From positions 1 through 32,220 of the forward strand of contig DJSP01000026.1 of NCBI GenBank assembly GCA_002438065.1: a stretch of 32,220 bases of DNA, read 5' to 3'. Under the pieces are notes generated by a model, which was given only the letters and a program-made list of their open reading frames with translations, did no database searches and was not told the origin of the DNA. The position numbers and the translations under genes were made by a program. Within the stretch, counting starts at the first letter, position 1. The number at the start of each line of letters is the position of its first letter. This document shows, one piece after another, positions 7,804 through 14,609 of the stretch. Source of the DNA: Caryophanales bacterium UBA6331 (GTDB taxonomy: Bacteria; Bacillota_I; Bacilli_A; RF39; UBA660).

Positions 7804-8986
7804 AAAGAAATATACAAAATTAATATTATTTACTTTAATTACATTTGGAATTATTATCTTAGTTAATGTTATGTTATATTATCAAGTAAATAAAAATTAT
7901 AATAATAAAATAGTTAATGTTATTAGCGCTATTAAAGAAAAATATCCCGAAATAAAAGATGATGAAATATTTGATATTTTAAATAGTAATGTTGTATCTA
8001 ATAATTCTCTTAATAGATATAGTTTTGATTTAGACGGAATAGTGTTAATTAAAGAAAATAAAACTATATTTGTAAGTTACTTTATTATCCTACTATTTAT
8101 ATATTTAATTATTTGTTTGGTTTATCTAACAATAATTATTAATAGTGATAAAAAGAAAGAAAAAGAAATAAATGAAGTTATAAAAATAATTGAAGAAATA
8201 AATAATAAAAATTATGGTTTTAAAATGAAAGAAATAAATGAAGAAGATCTATCATTACTTAAAAATGAAATATATAAGACAACTATTATGTTAAATGAAT
8301 TAAGTGAAATATCTAAAAAAGATAAAAAAGAACTTGAAGAAAGTTTAGAAGATATATCACACCAATTAAAAACTCCATTAACAAGTATTCTAATAATGAT
8401 TGATACCATATTAGATGATGAGGATATGGATCAAAACACTCGGGAAGACTTCTTAAGAAATATAAAAAGAGAAGTTATGAATATTAATTTCTTAGCTAAA
8501 TCAATTCTAAAATTATCAAGATTAGATACAAACACAGTGAATTTTATAAGTAAAAAAGAAAGTGTTAAAGAAATAATTAATGAAGCTATTTTAAATGTTG
8601 CCTTATTAAGCGATTTAAAAAATGTAAAAATAGAAACTAATTTAAGTGATTCGTTTATTACTTGTGATTATAAATGGCAAATAGAAGCATTAACTAATAT
8701 TTTAAAGAATTCAATTGAACATTCATATGAAAATAATAAAGTATTAATTGAAAGTAGTGAAAATAATGCTTATGTTAAAATTACAATTAAAGACTTTGGT
8801 ACCGGCATAGCTAAAGAGGATATTAATCATATATTTGAAAGATTTTATAAAGGTAAAGATTCTGATTATGATAGTATTGGTATTGGACTAGCCTTATCAA
8901 AAAGTATAATTGAAAAGCGAAATGGAAAAATAAGTGTTGAATCAAGTGATGATGGTACTACATTTACAATTAAATATTTTAAATAA
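7793..8986 (+). CDS. sensor histidine kinase
   Basis: 397 aa from ATG 7793, which lies within the regulator's last codons; a TTG 6 nt earlier is less likely. TM1 is about residues 9-30 and TM2 about 93-117, enclosing a small extracellular sensor of about 60 residues. No clear HAMP sequence. The dimerisation box is 'EDISHQLKTPLTSIL' with H190; the N box is 'LTNILKNSIEHS', followed by G1 'DFGTGIAKEDI', F box 'IFERFYKG' and G2 'GIGLALSK'. All catalytic boxes are intact. It autophosphorylates and passes phosphate to the regulator just upstream. The stimulus is unknown; kinases of this build often sense cell-envelope stress. Confidence 0.93.
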   Translation: MKNKKKYTKLILFTLITFGIIILVNVMLYYQVNKNYNNKIVNVISAIKEKYPEIKDDEIFDILNSNVVSNNSLNRYSFDLDGIVLIKENKTIFVSYFIILLFIYLIICLVYLTIIINSDKKKEKEINEVIKIIEEINNKNYGFKMKEINEEDLSLLKNEIYKTTIMLNELSEISKKDKKELEESLEDISHQLKTPLTSILIMIDTILDDEDMDQNTREDFLRNIKREVMNINFLAKSILKLSRLDTNTVNFISKKESVKEIINEAILNVALLSDLKNVKIETNLSDSFITCDYKWQIEALTNILKNSIEHSYENNKVLIESSENNAYVKITIKDFGTGIAKEDINHIFERFYKGKDSDYDSIGIGLALSKSIIEKRNGKISVESSDDGTTFTIKYFK

Positions 8987-8995
8987 ATAATTACT

Positions 8996-9024
8996 TTTAC
9001 AATAAAATAAATATAAGATATAAT
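8996..9024 (+). promoter_or_regulatory. promoter of the nucleotidyltransferase gene
   Basis: TTTACA (8996-9001), 17-nt spacer, TATAAT (9019-9024), just after the kinase stop. Confidence 0.65.
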
Positions 9025-9050
9025 TTAATTAGAGATTGGAGTTTAGAAAT

Positions 9051-9947
9051 ATGGATTTAGTGATTATGGCAGCTGGAATGGGATCAAGATTTGGTGGGTT
9101 AAAACAAATTGAAAAAATTCATCATAATGGAGAATTTATTATAGATTATTCAATTTATGATGCTATTAAAGTGGGATTTAATCGAGTAGTGTTTATAATT
9201 AAAGAAGAAAATTATGATTTATTTAGAGAAACAATAGGAAAGAGAATTGAAAAAATTATAGAAACTGTTTATGTTTTTCAAAATAATGATAATGTGCCAA
9301 AATGGGTAAAATTACCTGATGCTAGAATTAAGCCACTAGGAACAGCTCATGCAATTTTATGTTGTAAAGATATTGTTAAAAATAATTTTGTGGTTATAAA
9401 TTCTGATGATTTTTATGGTTATGATGCATTTAAAGTTGCAAGTGAATTTCTAAAAAATAATCAAAATGATAATGAATTTGCTAATATAAGTTATATAGCT
9501 GGTAATACTTTAACCAATGTTGGTGCAGTAAAAAGAGGAGTATTAAAAGTAACAAATGATTATTTAGATACTTTAATTGAAAGTAGTTTAGAAAAAGAAG
9601 GACAATTAATAAAAGCAACACCTTTAAATGGAGAAGATAGTTTTTATATTGAAAATAATAGTTTAGTTTCAATGAATATGTTTGCGTTTACTCCCAAAAT
9701 ATTTGAATTATTAGAAAATGAATTTGATATATTTTTTAAGGATAACAAAGATAATTTACAAACTTGTGAATATTTATTACCAGATGTAGTTTGTAAAGGA
9801 ATAAAAGATAATAAAATAATGGTTAAAGCTTTATCTACATTAGCAGTTTGGTATGGAATGACATATAAAGAAGATAAAGAATTACTTGTAAATGCTATAA
9901 ATGAAATGATTAAACAAGGACTATATCCTGATAATTTATGGAATTAA
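9051..9947 (+). CDS. sugar nucleotidyltransferase-like protein
   Basis: 298 aa. The N-terminal 'DLVIMAAGMGSRFGGLKQIEKI' is the nucleotide-binding loop of NTP transferases (GlmU/RmlA/GalU fold), including G-x-G-S-R-F-G and the downstream K. 'VVINSDDFYGYDAF' supplies the metal-binding Asp region, and 'SFYIENNSLVSMNMFAFTP' matches the late substrate-side block of this subfamily. It probably forms an NDP-sugar or activated alditol from NTP and a phosphorylated substrate in the cytoplasm; the substrate is not readable. ATG 9051 was chosen over a TTG at 9036 because GGAG at 9038-9041 is the ribosome site. It has its own promoter and terminator. Confidence 0.85.
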   Translation: MDLVIMAAGMGSRFGGLKQIEKIHHNGEFIIDYSIYDAIKVGFNRVVFIIKEENYDLFRETIGKRIEKIIETVYVFQNNDNVPKWVKLPDARIKPLGTAHAILCCKDIVKNNFVVINSDDFYGYDAFKVASEFLKNNQNDNEFANISYIAGNTLTNVGAVKRGVLKVTNDYLDTLIESSLEKEGQLIKATPLNGEDSFYIENNSLVSMNMFAFTPKIFELLENEFDIFFKDNKDNLQTCEYLLPDVVCKGIKDNKIMVKALSTLAVWYGMTYKEDKELLVNAINEMIKQGLYPDNLWN

Positions 9948-9959
9948 TAGCAAAATAAA

Positions 9960-9984
9960 AATAACGAATTTACGTTATTTTTTT
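9960..9984 (+). terminator. terminator after the nucleotidyltransferase gene
   Basis: Perfect 7-bp stem AATAACG (9960-9966) and CGTTATT (9973-9979), then a T run. It ends directly before the -35 box of toxin module copy 1. Confidence 0.88.
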
Positions 9985-9985
9985 A

Positions 9986-10014
9986 TTGACTTGTGAAATA
10001 TCGTTTGATAAAAT
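9986..10014 (+). promoter_or_regulatory. promoter of toxin-like mRNA, module copy 1
   Basis: TTGACT (9986-9991), exactly 17 nt, TAAAAT (10009-10014): the best plus-strand promoter match in the region. The predicted RNA start at about 10021 coincides with the beginning of the conserved AGGAACAACTAATTG leader element, which in copy 2 sits at the same distance (7 nt) from its -10. Confidence 0.85.
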
Positions 10015-10084
10015 AAGTTTTAGGAACAACTAATTGTTTTGGTGGTTACCGCTCAAATTCTATAAAAGAAAGTGGGTGGTAGTT

Positions 10085-10174
10085 ATGAGTAAAAAAATGT
10101 TATATTTTATAATATTTAATTTATTTATAATAATATTTTTATTAATTATGTTACTTTTCAAAGTAGCTAACTAA
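10085..10174 (+). CDS. 29-aa hydrophobic peptide, putative type I toxin (copy 1)
   Basis: A 29-codon ORF beginning MSKKMLYF and ending LLFKVAN. Residues 5-25 are almost entirely Ile, Leu, Phe and Met, enough for one membrane helix, with Lys at 3, 4 and 26. The GGTGGT ribosome site 4 nt upstream fits the GGTGNT type used widely here, and can pair with TACCGC in the leader (10047-10052), hiding it. A homologue with six substitutions (positions 4, 8, 11, 18, 22, 28) lies at 15798-15887, and third-position changes between them are frequent, so the peptide is under selection. Size, hydrophobicity and the overlapping antisense RNA match type I toxins that depolarise membranes. Toxicity is inferred. 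Confidence 0.8.
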   Translation: MSKKMLYFIIFNLFIIIFLLIMLLFKVAN

Positions 10175-10175
10175 T

Positions 10176-10201
10176 AAAAAACACCAAACCAGGGGGTTTG
10201 G
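10176..10201 (-). terminator. terminator of the antisense RNA, copy 1
   Basis: On the minus strand: CCAAACC, loop CCCT, GGTTTGG, then TG and T6. The T tract exists only on the minus side, so it terminates leftward transcription. Its end lies just after the peptide stop codon. Confidence 0.85.
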
Positions 10202-10276
10202 ATTTAATACCTTAAGGTAACCATCTAAACTTTCCAAATTAGATGTTCCTTTTTATTTTATGTAAGTCTTGCTTAC
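10178..10276 (-). ncRNA. putative antisense antitoxin RNA, copy 1
   Basis: A ~100-nt transcript predicted from the minus promoter at 10283-10311 to the minus terminator at 10184-10201. Elements 5' to 3': hairpin GTAAG-N5-CTTAC (10262-10276), then stem CATCTAA-N10-TTAGATG (10222-10245), then TGGTTACC, then the terminator. It is complementary to the 3' untranslated part of the peptide mRNA over about 80 nt, the layout known for TxpA/RatA and BsrG/SR4 in Bacillus. Confidence 0.75.
10222..10257 (+). terminator. terminator of the peptide mRNA, copy 1
   Basis: Stem CATCTAA (10222-10228) and TTAGATG (10239-10245), then TTCCTTTTTATTTT. The same stem is internal in the antisense RNA. Confidence 0.65.
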
Positions 10277-10282
10277 ATATTC

Positions 10283-10311
10283 ATAATAGCAAATTATAGA
10301 CGAAATTTCAA
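10283..10311 (-). promoter_or_regulatory. promoter of the antisense RNA, copy 1
   Basis: Minus strand: TTGAAA (10311-10306), exactly 17 nt, TATTAT (10288-10283), followed by GAAT and the GTAAG hairpin. Copy 2 has TTGTAA-N17-TATTAT at the same place. Confidence 0.82.
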
Positions 10312-10315
10312 GAGT

Positions 10316-10528
10316 TTTATTTATTTACATTCATTATTTTTTATAAATAACATTTCAATCAATTATTTCTTGTTTTTTCTTGTAAACAGAAATTAAATGT
10401 AAACGATAATGTTATAACTTGAGTCATTCCATAGTTAACTAAGAATACCATTCCATCTGGATTTAACGCATCAAATAACAATTTACGCATTTTTTTAGCT
10501 ACATCATTAATATGACCTAATGTTTTAT
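10316..10528 (-). pseudogene. truncated, frameshifted duplicate of the HIT gene
   Basis: About 210 bp nearly identical to 11032-11245, the 3' half of the intact HIT gene downstream. It lacks the 5' half including the start codon. Small deletions (one base in the TTTTTTCAT tract, two near the HIT histidine triad codons) break the frame. Similarity stops at about 10528 within the sequence following 'cattaatatgacctaa'. The left edge abuts the antisense promoter of module copy 1. Confidence 0.88.
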
Positions 10529-10591
10529 TAAAGTTGACTATAATTTATTTAGAAATTACCCAATGGGGAAGCTAAATGAGTAGTTGAAAAC

Positions 10592-10627
10592 AAAAAAGAT
10601 TATTAACTAAAACATAAGCTAATAATC
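10592..10627 (-). terminator. terminator of the 102-aa gene
   Basis: Minus strand: GATTATTAGC pairs with GTTAATAATC (8 consecutive pairs), then T6. It begins 12 nt after the stop codon of the 102-aa gene. Confidence 0.78.
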
Positions 10628-10638
10628 TAAAAAATTGT

Positions 10639-10947
10639 TTATATTTTACAATTATTTTCTTTTAAATCAAGAAAGGCTATTTTATTAAATTGTCCGTTAA
10701 CATTTTCATACATTATTCCTGCATCCCAATCCTTAAGCAACATTTCACTTTCTAGCACCTCTAATGGAGTATTATATTCTTTGTTAGATGTTGGATATTC
10801 AATAAAATATATATAATCAACATTAGCAAAATAAGCTTTAATAATATTATTTTTTGACAATAACATTACATATCTATATGTTGATAAGTATTTTGAATCA
10901 TATTCAGATAAACCATTTTTTAAATAATTATCAAATAAATTTTGCAT
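10639..10947 (-). CDS. hypothetical 102-aa protein
   Basis: Starts at ATG behind TAGGAGAATATT, a strong ribosome site, and ends before a good terminator, so it is a real gene. No signal or membrane segment. The sequence has 'RYVMLLSKNNIIKAYFANVDYIYFIEYPTSNKEYNTPLEVLESEMLL' (written here in parts: RYVMLLSKNN, IIKAYFANVDYIYFIEYP), suggesting a small alpha-beta protein. I do not recognise it. It lies between the intact HIT gene (84 nt upstream, same strand, no terminator between) and the HIT pseudogene, so it is flanked by direct repeats about 716 bp apart. Confidence 0.7.
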   Translation of the reverse strand: MQNLFDNYLKNGLSEYDSKYLSTYRYVMLLSKNNIIKAYFANVDYIYFIEYPTSNKEYNTPLEVLESEMLLKDWDAGIMYENVNGQFNKIAFLDLKENNCKI

Positions 10948-11031
10948 AATATTCTCCTATTATCTACATATTTTTCACTTCAGTGCATCTTTTCTTTTTT
11001 TCTAAAAATATAATCCAATATTAAATTTTAT

Positions 11032-11406
11032 CTATTTATTTACATTCATTATTTTTTCATAAATAACATTTCGATCAATTATTTCTTGTTTTTTCTTATA
11101 AACAGGAATTAAATGTAAATGATAATGTTTAATAACTTGAGTCATTCCATAGTTAACTAAGAATACCATACCATCTGGATTTAACGCATCAAATAACAAT
11201 TTACGCATTTTTTTAGCTACATCATTAATATGACCTAAAGTTTCATTATCCATTTCATCAATATCTGTAATATGTTTTTTAGGTATAATTAAAGTATGTC
11301 CATTCGCATCAGGATAAGCATCTAATATTACTTTAACAATATCGTCTTCATAAATACATAAAGAATCACATTCATTTTTATTAATTTTACAAAATAAACA
11401 ATCCAT
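11032..11406 (-). CDS. HIT family protein (histidine triad hydrolase)
   Basis: 124 aa, normal HIT length. 'CLFCKINKNE' opens the protein, with a zinc-type CxxC at residues 3-6, and the catalytic triad is HYHLHLIP near the C-terminus (H-x-H-x-H). 'DAYPDANGHTLIIPKKHITD' is the family nucleotide-binding block. HIT proteins hydrolyse nucleoside phosphoramidates or dinucleotides in the cytoplasm. GGTGATAGA gives the ribosome site. The 3' half has been duplicated at 10316-10528, the only intact copy being this one. Confidence 0.92.
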   Translation of the reverse strand: MDCLFCKINKNECDSLCIYEDDIVKVILDAYPDANGHTLIIPKKHITDIDEMDNETLGHINDVAKKMRKLLFDALNPDGMVFLVNYGMTQVIKHYHLHLIPVYKKKQEIIDRNVIYEKIMNVNK

Positions 11407-11509
11407 TCTATCACCAAATTAATCTTATCATAAATTTTAATAAATAAATACCTCATAGATTAAATAAAATTATTATGATATACTTTTTGTTGTTAGAAAG
11501 AGTGAGTTT

Positions 11510-12487
11510 ATGAATATTGGACTAATTGGAACAGGTGCCTATGGTCAGGCTATGGCTATGATGCTACTTAAAAATAATAATGATGTTATAATGTGGACTG
11601 AAAATGAAGAAAAATATAAATTTTATAAAGAAAATAATATAATTAAAAGTTTAATAAATGGTGTTGAAATACCTAAAGAAATTAAATTAACTAATGATAT
11701 TAAAGAGGCTTGTTTAAATAAAGATATAATTTTTATAATGACAACTGCTCATTATGTTGGAAAAATATGTGATGAAATTAATCCTTATATAAATAAGAAA
11801 ACGATAGTGTGTATTGCCTCAAAAGGAATTGAAAATGTGAGTTGTAAATTTTTAAGTGACATAGCTTATGAAAAATTAAAAACCAAACATATCGCTATTA
11901 TTTCAGGTCCATCATTTGCAGTAGATATGGCAAATAGCTATCCAGTTGGTTTATCTATTGCTTCGCTTAGTAAAAAATCTATTAAACTAATTAAACAGTC
12001 TTTAGTTAGTGATTCCGTTAAGTTAAGAGAAACAAATGATTTAATTGGAGTTCAAATATGTGGAAGTATTAAAAATGTTATTGCATTAGCAGCAGGTATG
12101 TTAGATGGTATGAATTATCCTGAATCTACTCAAAGTTTCTTGATAACTGAGTCTTTAAATGATATTAAAGAACTTATTAAATCACTAGGTGGAAATCCTA
12201 AAACATGTTTGTCGTTTGCAGGAGTTGGAGATTTACTTTTAACATGTACATCACCCAAAAGTCGAAATTTTAAGTTTGGAAAATTGGTCGGTAGTGGTGC
12301 TTCTAAAGAAGAACAAGATAAATTTTTACAAGATAATACAGTTGAAGGATATTACACTTTAAAAAGTATTTATAAATTAGTAAAAAAGAAAAAAATTAAA
12401 ATGCCAATAATTGATGTAATATATAAGATAATAGTTAATAATGATGATCCAAAACTTTTAGTAACTTTATTAATAAATAAAAAATAG
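11510..12487 (+). CDS. gpsA: NAD(P)H-dependent glycerol-3-phosphate dehydrogenase
   Basis: 325 aa. Reduces dihydroxyacetone phosphate to sn-glycerol-3-phosphate for phospholipid synthesis. N-terminal Rossmann motif 'IGLIGTGAYGQAMA' (GxGxxG), 'ASKGIE', 'ISGPSFAVDMA' and the catalytic lysine in 'CGSIKNVIALAAGMLDG', followed by 'FAGVGDLLLTCTSPKSRNF', all standard. The C-terminal helical domain is complete. GAAAGAGTGAG is the ribosome site. whiA follows after 16 nt, so the two are probably one transcript. Confidence 0.96.
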   Translation: MNIGLIGTGAYGQAMAMMLLKNNNDVIMWTENEEKYKFYKENNIIKSLINGVEIPKEIKLTNDIKEACLNKDIIFIMTTAHYVGKICDEINPYINKKTIVCIASKGIENVSCKFLSDIAYEKLKTKHIAIISGPSFAVDMANSYPVGLSIASLSKKSIKLIKQSLVSDSVKLRETNDLIGVQICGSIKNVIALAAGMLDGMNYPESTQSFLITESLNDIKELIKSLGGNPKTCLSFAGVGDLLLTCTSPKSRNFKFGKLVGSGASKEEQDKFLQDNTVEGYYTLKSIYKLVKKKKIKMPIIDVIYKIIVNNDDPKLLVTLLINKK

Positions 12488-12503
12488 AAAAGAAGTGATT
12501 TAA

Positions 12504-13409
12504 ATGACTTTTACTACCCAAATAAAAGATGAAATAACTAAAGATGATTATGCTTCACCTGATGCCTTGATTTCATTATGTATATATTTAAAATTAAATA
12601 GTGAAATAACTGATAGCAGTATAACTATATATACCGAAAATGCATCTACTGCTAGATGGATATTTAAACTTTTAAAACAATTTTATAATGTTGATATTCA
12701 TTTAACATCGAGAACTATTAAAAGATTTAAAAAAAGAAATATTTATATTCTAGAAATAAAAAATAAAATAGATATTATTGTTAATGATATTGATAATATG
12801 GTTAGTAATATTGCAAATGGTAGTAAAGAAGAAAAAGTTGCTTTTTTAAAAGGAGTATTTTTATCAAGTGGTAGTATTAATGATCCTAAGAGAAATGTTT
12901 ATCACTTGGAGTTTTTGGTTAAAGAAGAAAATATGACAAAACTAATAAATAGATTACTTCATTATTTAAAGTTTGACAGTAAAATAATTAAAAGAGAACA
13001 TGAATATATGATTTATATTAAGAAGAGTGAACAAATAAGTGATTTTATTAAATATTTAAATGCAATTAATGCTTTATTTTACTTTGAGGATATAAGAATA
13101 TATAGAGATCATAAAAATATGGTTAATAGATTAAATAATTGTGAACAAGCTAATTTAGAAAAGAGTTTAAAAAATAGTACCCAAATAATTAATAATATAA
13201 ATTACTTAAAAGATAATGATTTAATGATTCTTTTAGATGATCGTACTAAAGAAATATTAGAATATAAATTAAAATATCCTGATACATCTATGGATGAACT
13301 TGCTAAAATAGTTTCTTTGGAAACCGATAAATCAATAACAAAGTCAGGTATAAATCATCATTTTAGAAAATTAAATGAAATTGTAAAAAAGCATAAAGAA
13401 AAAAGCTAA
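12504..13409 (+). CDS. whiA: WhiA sporulation/cell-division regulator homologue
   Basis: 301 aa. N-terminal LAGLIDADG-like fold without nuclease function: 'KEEKVAFLKGVFLSSGSIND' and 'YHLEFLVKEE'. 'MVNRLNNCEQANLEKSL' is a WhiA hallmark, and the C-terminal HTH includes 'SMDELAKIVSLE' and 'SITKSGINHHFRKLNEI'. In Firmicutes WhiA affects cell division and chromosome segregation rather than sporulation alone. It follows gpsA by 16 nt with an AGAAGTGAT ribosome site; the usual yvcJ-yvcK neighbours are absent, so the cluster is rearranged. Confidence 0.93.
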   Translation: MTFTTQIKDEITKDDYASPDALISLCIYLKLNSEITDSSITIYTENASTARWIFKLLKQFYNVDIHLTSRTIKRFKKRNIYILEIKNKIDIIVNDIDNMVSNIANGSKEEKVAFLKGVFLSSGSINDPKRNVYHLEFLVKEENMTKLINRLLHYLKFDSKIIKREHEYMIYIKKSEQISDFIKYLNAINALFYFEDIRIYRDHKNMVNRLNNCEQANLEKSLKNSTQIINNINYLKDNDLMILLDDRTKEILEYKLKYPDTSMDELAKIVSLETDKSITKSGINHHFRKLNEIVKKHKEKS

Positions 13410-13472
13410 AAAAATAATAGTAAAAAGTTTATAAATAGATAGTTGCTATTTTAAATATGAAAGGAGGTAAAA

Positions 13473-13667
13473 ATATTTGAATATAAAACGGAATTATTAA
13501 ATTCATGGACAAAATGGATTAATGATAGTGCTGATGAAAAAGACATTGTTAAATTAGATGAATTACTTAATCAAAAATCATCAGAAGGTTGTGAATTGGT
13601 TTGCTATTCTTATATGACAAATGTTTTGAGAACTAAAAGTGTTTTTTCTGTAACATTTAAAAGATAA
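13473..13667 (+). CDS. DUF4177-like small protein with apparent ATA start (possible pseudogene)
   Basis: 64 codons reading FEYKTELLNSWTKW after the first codon, then 'DIVKLDELLNQKSSEGCELV' and 'SYMTNVLRTKSVFSVTFKR'. This matches the DUF4177 pattern (M-x-E-Y-K at the start, EGWELV in the middle, a beta strand end). The position of the expected initiator Met is ATA at 13473-13475, 5 nt after a perfect AAAGGAGG. No ATG, GTG or TTG lies in frame near it; the nearby TTG is out of frame. EGCELV has Cys where the family has Trp. Either an AUA start is used, or a start-codon mutation has begun to inactivate the gene. Confidence 0.7.
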   Translation: MFEYKTELLNSWTKWINDSADEKDIVKLDELLNQKSSEGCELVCYSYMTNVLRTKSVFSVTFKR

Positions 13668-13800
13668 AAATAATTTATAAATAAATTAGAATCAAAGCTC
13701 TTTTTTCTTGCAATCATAATTAAAATTTAAAATTATAATTGTATACTTTTATTTTTTGTGAGTTGGTGGTATGATAAATTCTCGTGCAAAGGTGTATTTT
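13668..13800. other. AT-rich spacer before the membrane protein gene
   Basis: Holds a T6 run after AAAGCTC (about 13697-13706) without a supported stem, and TATAAT at 13736-13741 preceded by TTGCAA at a poor 20-nt spacing. I cannot name a promoter or terminator with confidence. Confidence 0.3.
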
Positions 13801-14598
13801 ATGGAAACAATTGAAAATTATATAAATAGAGATATAAATTGCAATAAAAAAATAATTAAATATAAACAATTATATAGTGTAAAAAGCTTAATAATTAAAC
13901 TATTACTCAAATCAGGGGTTCTTTTAAATTATGCTTATCCATATATTTTATCTATGTTAATCATGTTAAACATTGGCTTTTATAAAAAACATAAACCATT
14001 TGATTATAGTTCAGCAACAAAGATTAAAATAGAACATATTTATGATAGTAATAGTAATAAAGAAGTCAATTATGATAAGGAAATAATTTATGATAATGAT
14101 TATTTGATTTATAAAACACCATGGGAATTAATGGATGAAAAATATATATCTAAAGAAACAATATTTTTGTTAAATCAAGATGAACTAAATAAACCTATTT
14201 TGCCATCATTGTTAAAAATGAACTATGATGAGATAAAATCCTTTTTTAAAATAAAAAGTGTTAAAACTATTTATAAAAATAATGAAAATTTAAGCGATGC
14301 ACAAATAATTGTAGTGCTTCATGATGAAATAATGTCATCTAAAATTGTTAGACAAATAGATTTATATAGTGCTTTATATATAATATTGGTTCTTTTGGAA
14401 GGTTTAGGAATATCTAAATTTAATAAAATTATTTTTAAAACTCATATTAGTGATAAACTAAATGAATTGGATAAAGGCCCAATTATTTATAGCAAAAAAG
14501 AAATTGATATGCTAAGTGAAATAATTGAAAATGATTGTAAAAATTTAGAGTATATTAATAATAACAATCATGATAAACCTAAATTAAGGATTAAATAG
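13801..14598 (+). CDS. unknown membrane-associated protein paired with amidoligase
   Basis: 265 aa from ATG 13801, chosen for the AAAGGTG ribosome site 6 nt upstream; an ATG at 13771 with GGTGGT only 0-1 nt away is less likely. Residues about 28-61 are hydrophobic (one long or two short membrane segments, 'SLIIKLLLKSGVLLNYAYPY' then 'ILSMLIMLNIGFY'). The rest is a soluble domain with 'DAQIIVVLHDEI' and a hydrophobic stretch 'LYSALYIILVLLEGLGIS'. I do not recognise the family. It ends 11 nt before the amidoligase gene, so they are very likely co-expressed and may act together. Confidence 0.65.
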   Translation: METIENYINRDINCNKKIIKYKQLYSVKSLIIKLLLKSGVLLNYAYPYILSMLIMLNIGFYKKHKPFDYSSATKIKIEHIYDSNSNKEVNYDKEIIYDNDYLIYKTPWELMDEKYISKETIFLLNQDELNKPILPSLLKMNYDEIKSFFKIKSVKTIYKNNENLSDAQIIVVLHDEIMSSKIVRQIDLYSALYIILVLLEGLGISKFNKIIFKTHISDKLNELDKGPIIYSKKEIDMLSEIIENDCKNLEYINNNNHDKPKLRIK

Positions 14599-14609
14599 AG
14601 GAACAAATT

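Larger units (their letters stand above)
10022..10250. repeat. inverted arms enclosing peptide ORF, copy 1
   Basis: Left arm 10022-10050 starts AGGAACAACTAATT and ends TGGTTACC. Right arm 10216-10250, read on the minus strand, starts AGGAACATCTAATT and ends TGGTTACC. Thus the peptide mRNA leader could pair with its own 3' end, and the sense and antisense RNAs share the same sequence near their 5' ends. Copy 2 (15736-15764 and 15930-15964) repeats this layout. Confidence 0.85.

Noticed and set aside
9481..9672. Minus-strand Leu-rich ORF
   Set aside because: It is opposite the nucleotidyltransferase gene, with low-complexity composition from AT-rich codons and no ribosome site.
10022..10250. 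Miniature inverted-repeat transposon
   Set aside because: The inverted arms lie inside the transcripts rather than at module ends, there is no target duplication, and differences preserve RNA pairing.
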